A stretch of 64,000 nucleotides of DNA from Colwellia demingiae (GTDB taxonomy: Bacteria; Pseudomonadota; Gammaproteobacteria; Enterobacterales; Alteromonadaceae): assembly GCF_007954275.1 (NCBI RefSeq), contig NZ_VOLT01000015.1, forward strand, positions 49,152 through 113,151, given 5' to 3'. Below, piece by piece: positions 57,081 through 64,000 of this stretch. The notes beneath the pieces are model-generated. The model was not told where the DNA came from, did no database searches, and was given only the letters and a program-made list of their open reading frames with translations. A program made the translations under genes and the position numbers. Position 1 is the first letter of the stretch, and each line of letters begins with the position of its first letter.

Positions 57081-57983
57081 TTGATTTTTATCAATAAAGA
57101 ATTAAAAGTGAATGGCGTTGATATAGCGTATCAACTGCATGGTGACAAACAAGCCCCAGTATTACTATTAGTACATGGTTTGAGCACGCCTTTAACTGGC
57201 TGGCCTGTAGAAATGGTAGATTCGTTTGTTGAAAAGGGCTTTCGTGTCTTACTGATTGATAATCGAGATATGGGTAAGTCTGAGCAGCTAAATGATTTAC
57301 CTATACCCAATTTACTGTGGACTGTGCTCAAAATAAAATTTGGTTTTAGCGTTAAAGTTCCTTATCAACTTGAAGATATGATGACAGATACTGTCGCATT
57401 ATTGGATGCCTTATCCATTGATAAAGTTCATTTGGTTGGCGCTTCAATGGGCGGCATGATCGCCCAATTAATGGCGATTAATCATCAAGAAAGATTACTT
57501 AGTTTAACCTCGATAATGTCTACCACTGGCTATAACAAATTACCCGCGATTGATGCCAGCGTAAAAAAAGTCTTATCTCAAAAACCATTATCTCAACGTT
57601 ATAGAGATCGCTGTCAATATCACAAGAATAAATGGCGTGCTATTGGCAGTCCCAAATACCCGTTAGATGATACCGAACTTACCGTGAGGGTAGTTCAGCT
57701 TTTAGATAGAGGCATTAGCGGTAAAGGTACTCTTCGTCAAATGTTGGCGATTCTTACTGCGCCAGACAGAACAGCACGTTTGAAAAGTGTTCTAACACCC
57801 ACATTGGTCATCCATGGCGACAGTGATGGGTTAGTGCACTTAGATGGTGGGATCGCGACAGCTAACGCGATTTCAAATGCAAAATTACAAGTTTATAAAG
57901 GAATGGGGCACGATTTCCCTGTTGAATTAATTCCTAGCATTGTTAATGACATTGTCGAACATGCCCAAGCAGTAGAGTTATAA
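57081..57983 (+). CDS. Alpha/beta-hydrolase downstream of the monooxygenase
   Basis: A 300-residue cytoplasmic alpha/beta-hydrolase. The start is TTG 57081 behind AGGAAG (short spacing); no better start precedes the first strand ELKVNGVDIAYQLHG. LLLVHGLSTPLTGW is the oxyanion region; the nucleophile is in GASMGGMIAQ, the acid in HGDSDGLV and the His in GMGHDFP. It most likely hydrolyses the ester or lactone formed by the monooxygenase encoded 67 bases upstream. Confidence 0.87.
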   Translation: MIFINKELKVNGVDIAYQLHGDKQAPVLLLVHGLSTPLTGWPVEMVDSFVEKGFRVLLIDNRDMGKSEQLNDLPIPNLLWTVLKIKFGFSVKVPYQLEDMMTDTVALLDALSIDKVHLVGASMGGMIAQLMAINHQERLLSLTSIMSTTGYNKLPAIDASVKKVLSQKPLSQRYRDRCQYHKNKWRAIGSPKYPLDDTELTVRVVQLLDRGISGKGTLRQMLAILTAPDRTARLKSVLTPTLVIHGDSDGLVHLDGGIATANAISNAKLQVYKGMGHDFPVELIPSIVNDIVEHAQAVEL

Positions 57984-57984
57984 T

Positions 57985-58836
57985 ATGAGTAATTACCAAG
58001 ACAAGCTTAACATGCACTTTAAAGGAAAAGTTGCCGTAATCACCGGTGCAGCCTCAGGTATTGGCAAAGCATTAGCGATAAAGTTAGCTGAGCAAGGGTG
58101 TAATTTAGCGCTAGTTGATAGAGATATTCAAGGGCTAATGTCAGTGCAAGCAGAGTTACAATCTTATAGCATAACCTGCGTAATCGAAGACTTAGATGTC
58201 TCTGACAAACAGGGATTTGTTGATTTTTCTGAAACGGTAATCGCTCAATTTTCACGCGTTGATATGTTATTTAATAATGCTGGTGTGAGTTTAATTGATT
58301 CGGTTGAAAATCAAAGCTTTGAGGATTTTCATTGGTTAATGAATATTAACTTTTGGGGTGTAGTCTATGGCTCACATGCCTTTTTACCCTATTTAAAAAA
58401 ATCACCAAACGCCCATTTAGTGAATGTTTCTAGTTTGTTCGGATTGTTATCGTTACCATTACAAAGTGCTTATAACTCATCAAAGTTTGCGGTTCGCGGC
58501 TTTACCGAGTCTTTAAAAATGGAAATGGCAGGGACCAATGTATCAGTGCATTGTGTTCACCCTGGAGGCATAAAAACCAACATTACCAACAACGCTAAAA
58601 TATCAACAGAACATGTACCTAAAAGCCAAATATTATCAGATTTTAATAAACAAGCAAAAACGACAGCAGAGCAGGCCGCAGATGTAATTTTACAAGGGCT
58701 GATTAACAACAAACGCAGAATATTAATTGGTAATGATGCTAAGTTACTCGACCGTATAGTGCGTTGGTTCCCTGCAACGTATGAAAAAGTATTAGGTTTT
58801 GAAAAAGGTGTTCTTGCAAAGCGCCAAAAACAATAG
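57985..58836 (+). CDS. Short-chain dehydrogenase of the monooxygenase cassette
   Basis: A 283-residue SDR starting one base after the hydrolase stop. The motif VAVITGAASGIGKALAIKLA with ALVDRD suggests NAD; NNAGVSLIDS, VNVSSLFGLLSLPLQSAYNSSKFAVRGF (Ser-Tyr-Lys) and VHPGGIKTNI follow. The C-terminus resembles MymA-operon and retinol-dehydrogenase-like SDRs. It probably oxidises a secondary alcohol to the ketone taken by the monooxygenase, or oxidises the alcohol released by the hydrolase. Confidence 0.88.
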   Translation: MSNYQDKLNMHFKGKVAVITGAASGIGKALAIKLAEQGCNLALVDRDIQGLMSVQAELQSYSITCVIEDLDVSDKQGFVDFSETVIAQFSRVDMLFNNAGVSLIDSVENQSFEDFHWLMNINFWGVVYGSHAFLPYLKKSPNAHLVNVSSLFGLLSLPLQSAYNSSKFAVRGFTESLKMEMAGTNVSVHCVHPGGIKTNITNNAKISTEHVPKSQILSDFNKQAKTTAEQAADVILQGLINNKRRILIGNDAKLLDRIVRWFPATYEKVLGFEKGVLAKRQKQ

Positions 58837-59771
58837 CCGCTGACTAGGATAAGTAGGGAGTTAGGTAATAAGTGCTAAGTAGGGCTTCTAAGATTGATAT
58901 AAAAATTAATATCGCCATTGAGTGAACTCAATTGGCGAACTTTAATTTATTACTCATCAATATATAAATTATTCACTCTGAAAAATCAGTCAAACAGATA
59001 TGGTTGCTCTCTATCAGCACATTAAACATTGGTAAAAAACTAAAGTAGCCAGTATTTTCTGAACCGACGAGTTGATAGATAGACGTTGCGGTTGCATCGT
59101 TAATCAATTTTGGTGTTCCTGCCGCTTGTGCTAATAATTGTGTTTGGCAACACCGCTCCATAGTAATAAACCACCACACAGCTGATTCAACTGTTGTACC
59201 GACAGTTAATAAACCATGATTTTGTAATACTGCCGCTTTATTATCTGCAAGTGCATCTGCAATTGCTAAGCCTTCACTGTCTCTAATACCACACCGTTAA
59301 ACTCTCCAAAGACCACATGAACATTGTGAAATGCACAAGCATCTTGTGTGATTGGGTCCAGTTTTTGTCCTTAACTTGACCAGATTTTACTATAGATATT
59401 GTTAGTGGCAGTCTGGGATGGTATATCCTTAGCAAAACTATTTTCGCGACGCTCAGCAACAAGGAAAGTTCTATTTTCAGCAGTGCGCGATAACAAGCTG
59501 AATCAAGTCAATCATCGTCGGTAATTTGTTTATTTTGGTTCGAGGGATATTTTATCGCAGGTATATCTAAGGGGGGGGGGTGTTAATAATGCCCGTCACT
59601 ATAGGAGGCTTGTCTACTGATTGAAACGTGTTACTGACACAAACAATCGATGCAATTTTAAGAAGGCTTATATTTAGGTATATATTTGGGTTTATAACAT
59701 TTTTAATAGTACGCGCCCCATCAGAACGCGTTGCCATCATATTACATTAGCTAATTAGCTGTCATAAACGT
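58837..59771. other. Decayed region between the SDR and the acyl-CoA dehydrogenase
   Basis: About 930 bases with no intact gene. It contains the class II aldolase remnant (58973-59366) and, to its right, roughly 400 bases with no coding signal, including a run of ten G (59571-59580). TTGTCCTTAACTTGACC at 59365-59381, at the break of the aldolase reading, may be an edge of inserted or rearranged DNA, but no mobile-element frame could be recognised. Confidence 0.5.
58973..59366 (-). pseudogene. Class II aldolase/adducin-family remnant
   Basis: On the minus strand, 59361 downward encodes LDPITQDACAFHNVHVVFGEFNGVVLE. A frameshift follows, and then, in a second frame, DSEGLAIADALADNKAAVLQNHGLLTVGTTVESAVWWFITMERCCQTQLLAQAAGTPKLI to the stop at 58973. 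These are the middle and C-terminal blocks of a class II aldolase-type protein, including the Q-N-H-G-L-L metal-binding region. The N-terminal half (over 100 codons with the first metal ligands) is missing. The gene is inactivated by truncation plus frameshift. Confidence 0.8.
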
Positions 59772-61565
59772 TTAAAAACTAAAATGTTCGCTTTCCATGC
59801 TCATCATAGTTTTAGCGCCGCTAGCTAAACAAGCCAAGTGTCCGTGTGCTTTTGGCATGACGCGGGCAAAATAAAACTCTGCTGTTTGTACTTTAGCTAA
59901 GTAGAAGTCTTTTTCATCTGGATTTTTACTTATCGTATCTTGTGCTGTTTTAGCCATTTGTGCCCACATATAACCCAGCGTGATATAACCGGACAGCATC
60001 AAGTAATCTACTGACGCTGCGCCTAACTCATCAGGGTTAGCACTCGCTTTTATGCCTATTTCATGGGTCACTTCTGACCAGAGTTCGACATAGTCAACCA
60101 AAGTATGAGCAAGTAATGACACGGAGTTGTTTTCATTACGCTTACAAAAGACCTTTATTTCATCGATAAAGTCATTGAGTAAAACACCTTTGGTGCCAAG
60201 TACTTTACGACCAATTAAGTCAAGAGCTTGAATACCCGTAGTACCTTCATATAGACAACAAATCTTAGTATCACGTAATAATTGCTCCATGCCCCATTCT
60301 TTAATGAAACCATGGCCACCGAGTACTTGAATGCCATAACTAGCCGAGTCTACTGCTGTTTCAGTTAAAAATGCTTTTGCGATAGGCGTTAGTAACGCTA
60401 AACGATTATTGGCAGCAAGTTTATCTTCATCACTATTACCTGCATGCGTAATATCAACCAATTGTGCTAGTTGTGAGACAAGCGCTCGCCCACCTTCGGC
60501 AATAGACTTCTGCGTTAGTAGCATGCGTCTTACATCGGGATGGACAATAATAGGGTCAGCATCACCTTTAGGGTTTTTAACGCCCGTTAATGAACGCATT
60601 TGTAAGCGGTCTTGCGCATAGGCTAATGACCCCTGAAAGGCAGCTTCACTTGCGGCAACACCTTCGTTGGCAACACCTAAACGTGCACCATTCATAAAGG
60701 TGAACATGCATTTCAACCCTTTATTCTTCTCGCCAATAAGGTAACCTTTAGCATCATCAAAATTAATAACACAAGTGGCGTTACCGTTGATACCCATTTT
60801 ATGTTCAATAGAACCACAGCTAACGCCGTTTTCGTCTGCAATACTGCCATCATCATTAACATTAAACTTGGGTACCACAAACAGAGAAATACCTTTAGTA
60901 CCAGCCGGTGAGTCAGTTACTCGCGCTATGACTAAGTGAACAATATTATCTGACAAGTCATGTTCACCGGCAGAGATAAATATTTTACTGCCATTAATTT
61001 TGTAACTACCGTCTTCGTTAAGTTCGGCTTTAGTACGTAACAAACCTAAATCAGTACCTGCATGTGATTCAGTTAGGCACATAGTACCTGTCCAAGTCCC
61101 TTCAACAAGCTTGGGCATGAACATAGATTTTTGTTGCTCAGTGCCATGGAATTCTAAAGTAGACATACAACCATGGCTTAGTCCTGGATACATAGAAAAA
61201 CTATGATTCGCTGCGGACAACATTTCACTCACGACCATATTGATTGAATGGGGTAAGCCCTGACCACCAAAGTCTTCATCTTGAGATAGGGTAGGCCAAC
61301 CACCATCCACATATTGTTTATACGCATCTTTAAATCCATCGGGAGTCGTTACTTTACCGTTTTCCCAATGACAACCTTGTTGATCGCCTATTTGGTTAAT
61401 GGGTGCAATAACTTGTTCGGTAAACTTAGCCGCTTCGGACAAAATAGCATCAACCATATCAGTGCTTGCTTCGTCGTAACCTAAGGTTTGGTAATGCTTA
61501 TCGCAGGTTAATAATTCTTGCATTACGAATTTATAATCTCGCATTGGGGCTTTGTATTCGAACAT
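59772..61565 (-). CDS. Large acyl-CoA dehydrogenase (DmdC/FadE5-like), copy 2
   Basis: A 597-residue acyl-CoA dehydrogenase with the extra C-terminal domain typical of DmdC and related enzymes. TGTMCLTESHAGTDLGLLRTKAELNEDGSYKINGSKIFISAGEHDL is the FAD/substrate region; QVLGGHGFIKEWGMEQLLRDTKICCLYEGTTGIQALDLIGRK is the signature block; the tail ends MPKAHGHLACLASGAKTMMSM. GAGAG precedes the ATG. It introduces the alpha-beta double bond in an acyl-CoA. It is 40 to 50 percent similar by eye to the gene upstream, so the two probably handle different chain lengths or form a pair. Confidence 0.9.
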   Translation of the reverse strand: MFEYKAPMRDYKFVMQELLTCDKHYQTLGYDEASTDMVDAILSEAAKFTEQVIAPINQIGDQQGCHWENGKVTTPDGFKDAYKQYVDGGWPTLSQDEDFGGQGLPHSINMVVSEMLSAANHSFSMYPGLSHGCMSTLEFHGTEQQKSMFMPKLVEGTWTGTMCLTESHAGTDLGLLRTKAELNEDGSYKINGSKIFISAGEHDLSDNIVHLVIARVTDSPAGTKGISLFVVPKFNVNDDGSIADENGVSCGSIEHKMGINGNATCVINFDDAKGYLIGEKNKGLKCMFTFMNGARLGVANEGVAASEAAFQGSLAYAQDRLQMRSLTGVKNPKGDADPIIVHPDVRRMLLTQKSIAEGGRALVSQLAQLVDITHAGNSDEDKLAANNRLALLTPIAKAFLTETAVDSASYGIQVLGGHGFIKEWGMEQLLRDTKICCLYEGTTGIQALDLIGRKVLGTKGVLLNDFIDEIKVFCKRNENNSVSLLAHTLVDYVELWSEVTHEIGIKASANPDELGAASVDYLMLSGYITLGYMWAQMAKTAQDTISKNPDEKDFYLAKVQTAEFYFARVMPKAHGHLACLASGAKTMMSMESEHFSF

Positions 61566-61588
61566 AGTATCTCTCGCTATTTTTCAAT

Positions 61589-61611
61589 GTTAGTACGAAA
61601 TACGAACTAAC
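61589..61611 (-). promoter_or_regulatory. Dyad operator candidate before acyl-CoA dehydrogenase copy 2
   Basis: A 23-base dyad with arms GTTAGTACG and CGAACTAAC (9 of 11 pairs match), lying 24 bases before the ATG. The minus-strand reading TTAGTTCGTATTTCGTA resembles the site at 44406 in 15 of 17 positions. Confidence 0.55.
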
Positions 61612-61689
61612 CTATTAATTTTTAAGGTTTATACCCAGGTTACAGTGAAATATTTTTTAACTGGCATGGGGATATAAAAGGATATTGTT

Positions 61690-63504
61690 TTATAACCAAT
61701 CAGGCTGGGTATCAAAACTGGTGCTATCAATATTCTTAACTAACGATCCCCAGTGATAAGTCAGTGGCAATTCGCTATTAAAGAAATACTTCATCGCTTG
61801 TACCTTACCCTTATAAAATTTCTGTTCATCAATATGCGGTTCAGTCGCCAAAGCTTTAGTAGCCAAGTCTCCTTGACGTAACCATAACCAAGCAATGGTT
61901 ATGTGACCGAACATATTTAAATAACTCACTGAGTTAGAAAACACTAAATCAGGATTATTATTTTCAGTGCTTTTCGCTGCAGCCATGACTTGGTTAGTTA
62001 CTTCGCGTAAATTGACTACCGCATCCGCTAGTGACTGAGAAAAAGCCCCTAACGTTTCACTGTCTTTAGTCGTTTGAATCGTTTCTTCTATGACATTAAG
62101 AAATGCTTTATAGCCTAAGAAATTTTTCATCGGAACTTTTCGACACAGTAAATCGAGCGATTGAATACCGGTAGTGCCTTCGTGTATAGGGTTTAAACGG
62201 TTGTCACGATAGAACATTTCAACAGGGTGTTCGCTGGTATAACCATGCCCCCCTAATACTTGAATCGCTAAGTCGTTTGATTTATGACCCCATTCTGAAG
62301 GCCAACTTTTAATGATTGGTGTTAAAAAGTCTAAAACGGTAGTGGCATGCGCACGTTCTTCAGGTGTTAGCGCTGTTTTTTCATCATCAGCCAATTCATG
62401 ACCATATAGGCATAATGCATAAGCACCTTCTGAATACGCTTTTTGCGTTAATAGCATTCTTCTAACATCTGGATGCTCAATGATATTAACGGGTGGTGAT
62501 TCAGGATCTTTACATGACAATAAACGACCTTGAGGACGCTCTTTGGCGTAATGAAGCGAGTATTGGTAACCGGTTAGTGCGGTAAGTGCAGCGCCTGTAC
62601 CAACCAAAATACGTGCCTCATTCATCATATGAAACATGTACATTAGCCCTTTATGTTCTTCGCCGACTAAATAAGCAACTGAGCCATCTTTTTCACCAAA
62701 GCTTAACGCTGTAGAGGTATGACCACGCCCACCCATTTTGTGAAATAAACCTGCCAAAGCAACTTCATTGTTATCACCTTTACTACCGTCCTCATTCACT
62801 AAAAACTTAGGCACAATAAACAGTGAAATACCTTTAATACCTTTAGGTGCGCCTTTAATACGAGCAAGTACTAAATGAATAATATTTTCATTTAGGTCGT
62901 GATCGCCACCAGAAATAAAGATTTTATTACCCGTTAATCGGTAATTACCTTGTTCGTCTTTAGTTGCTGTTGTTGTTAAATCAGCAAGACCTGAGCCTGC
63001 ACCCGGTTCAGTCATTGCCATTGTTCCAGCGTAACGGCCTTCACGCATGGGCTTAACCCATTGTTCAATTTGGTCTTTTGTTCCGTGGGCTTCTATTAAG
63101 TTACAGTTGGCATGTGTTAATGATAAGTAGCCCAAGCTTGTGCTCGCTACTGCAGAAAGGTAAGCAAACGCGCCACTAGCAGCAACCATAGGAAGCTGCA
63201 TGCCACCATCTTCGTAAAGTGAGGTTGGGGCACTTAGACCTGCTTCTAATACGGCATCTAAACCGACTTTAATCTCCGGTATTAAATGAATTTTTTCACC
63301 ATCAAAAGTAGGCTCATTAGCATCAACTTTCTGACGAATAGGCATAAAATACTTTTCGGCTATCGCTTGTGCAGTGTCGATTGCACCGTTAAATGTAGTT
63401 CGGTCATGGTCTTGGTATTTCTCTCGATTAGTTAACGATTCCACGTCAAACATCTCGTAAAGGAAAAACTCAATATCGCGGCGGTTAAGAATAGGTGCTG
63501 ACAT
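61690..63504 (-). CDS. Large acyl-CoA dehydrogenase (DmdC/FadE5-like), copy 1
   Basis: A protein of about 604 residues from ATG 63504 (MSAPILNRRDIEFFLYEMFDVESL), preferred over TTG 63516 because TTGGA lies at proper distance. GTMAMTEPGAGSGLADLTTTATKDEQGNYRLTGNKIFISGGDHDL, RMLLTQKAYSEGAYALCLYGHELAD and QVLGGHGYTSEHPVEMFYRDNRLNPIHEGTTGIQSLDLLCRK identify the enzyme. A C-terminal helical domain extends it to the long subtype. It is 124 bases upstream of copy 2, which has its own dyad. A perfect 18-bp palindrome lies 57 bases before its start. Confidence 0.9.
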   Translation of the reverse strand: MSAPILNRRDIEFFLYEMFDVESLTNREKYQDHDRTTFNGAIDTAQAIAEKYFMPIRQKVDANEPTFDGEKIHLIPEIKVGLDAVLEAGLSAPTSLYEDGGMQLPMVAASGAFAYLSAVASTSLGYLSLTHANCNLIEAHGTKDQIEQWVKPMREGRYAGTMAMTEPGAGSGLADLTTTATKDEQGNYRLTGNKIFISGGDHDLNENIIHLVLARIKGAPKGIKGISLFIVPKFLVNEDGSKGDNNEVALAGLFHKMGGRGHTSTALSFGEKDGSVAYLVGEEHKGLMYMFHMMNEARILVGTGAALTALTGYQYSLHYAKERPQGRLLSCKDPESPPVNIIEHPDVRRMLLTQKAYSEGAYALCLYGHELADDEKTALTPEERAHATTVLDFLTPIIKSWPSEWGHKSNDLAIQVLGGHGYTSEHPVEMFYRDNRLNPIHEGTTGIQSLDLLCRKVPMKNFLGYKAFLNVIEETIQTTKDSETLGAFSQSLADAVVNLREVTNQVMAAAKSTENNNPDLVFSNSVSYLNMFGHITIAWLWLRQGDLATKALATEPHIDEQKFYKGKVQAMKYFFNSELPLTYHWGSLVKNIDSTSFDTQPDWL

Positions 63505-63560
63505 AATAGTGTCCAATCAAAAAAATCATAATTGGACTTTATAATAGTGGCGAGTAAAAA

Positions 63561-63578
63561 GTGTCACCTAGGTGACAC
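63561..63578 (-). promoter_or_regulatory. Perfect 18-bp palindrome before acyl-CoA dehydrogenase copy 1
   Basis: GTGTCACCTAGGTGACAC reads identically on both strands. It has CRP-type geometry (TGTCA-N6-TGACA against TGTGA-N6-TCACA). The same 14-bp core is at 39986 before the beta-oxidation SDR. The Crp/Fnr-family protein at 54645 is the best candidate reader. Confidence 0.75.
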
Positions 63579-64000
63579 GGTAACTTATTTAATATTAGAT
63601 GGAAGAATCTAATAAAGCTTGGAAAAATATTATTGATGTCAGCTACCTTTGCGGATAGCGAACATAAGAGATGGGAAATTAGAAAAGTTATCGACAAAGA
63701 AAGTTAGCAATTTAAATAATGTATCGCTGTCGGCTTGTAGAGATAATAAGCCATAAAGCAATCATTGATATTTACTGGTATTTTTGTCGGATAAATTGCC
63801 TTAGACAACCAAGAAGTAATTGTTAGCCGTATATCACTTTGGGGGCGGAATGTATGGTCCGCCTCAATATTGCAAGTAATAATATCGATAACGTAGTTGG
63901 TTTGCGCTAATGTATTCGGAGTCTTTGTTGGTTACCCAATATATTAGGCCCAGCTCCACGATGAGATCCGCGCTAGATTGTCCTCAAAAGCGCCAAAGCA
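63579..64000. other. Right edge without a recognised gene
   Basis: About 420 bases with no credible ORF. A short inverted repeat GGCGGA-N8-TCCGCC lies at 63844-63863. The last 100 bases are slightly more GC-rich and might belong to a gene or element continuing beyond the window. Confidence 0.35.

Noticed and set aside
63844..63863. GGCGGA-N8-TCCGCC inverted repeat as a terminator
   Set aside because: The stem is only 6 bp, no T run follows, and no gene ends just before it.

Overview
The window is a 64 kb AT-rich chromosomal segment of a marine gammaproteobacterium. The gene content fits Alteromonadales, most likely Colwelliaceae (Colwellia or Thalassotalea-like). Pointers are the large NAD-glutamate dehydrogenase, a TIGR04219-type outer-membrane protein, TrmK, many TonB receptors and the low GC. 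This placement is inference; no marker RNA gene is present, and no tRNA, rRNA or CRISPR was seen.

Layout. (1) 1-10.7 kb: the 3' end of NAD-GDH, a peptide-use operon (TonB receptor, M14 carboxypeptidase lipoprotein, D-aminoacylase-type lipoprotein), then a LysR regulator divergent from a small monooxygenase/DUF2798/RidA operon. (2) 10.7-19.9 kb: gene-poor, with VOC gene remnants, a palindromic MITE-like element, a CapA-family protein, the MtfA peptidase, a LexA-controlled umuDC pair and a YbaK-type deacylase. (3) 19.9-24 kb: a four-gene pterin operon (folE, folM, folX/folB, folK-like), DUF3817, recX and trmK. (4) 24.3-31.6 kb: an RND pump with its adaptor, a hipBA locus whose hipA carries an in-frame stop, and an outer-membrane protein. 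(5) 32-63.5 kb: an almost unbroken catabolic island.

The catabolic island appears to be one regulated system for taking up and degrading a hydrophobic, ester- or ketone-containing compound (terpenoid, steroid-like or cyclic/aliphatic ketone; the substrate is inferred, not shown). It has a TonB receptor and MFS carrier, three serine hydrolases plus an SGNH hydrolase, and a Baeyer-Villiger monooxygenase / hydrolase / SDR cassette. It also has an alcohol dehydrogenase and aldehyde dehydrogenase, an acyl-CoA ligase, two large acyl-CoA dehydrogenases, a 2,4-dienoyl-CoA reductase, and an MFE-2-like beta-oxidation set (MaoC hydratase, SDR, thiolase).

The strongest unexplained signal is regulatory. 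An identical 19-bp sequence lies before three separated units of this island (32055, 37614, 50337), and a related motif lies before two more (47129, 50224). A perfect 18-bp palindrome of CRP geometry lies before an acyl-CoA dehydrogenase and recurs as 14 bp before the beta-oxidation SDR. The island encodes two fitting regulators: a tandem-duplicated TetR protein and a Crp/Fnr protein with a changed recognition helix and no cAMP-binding arginine.
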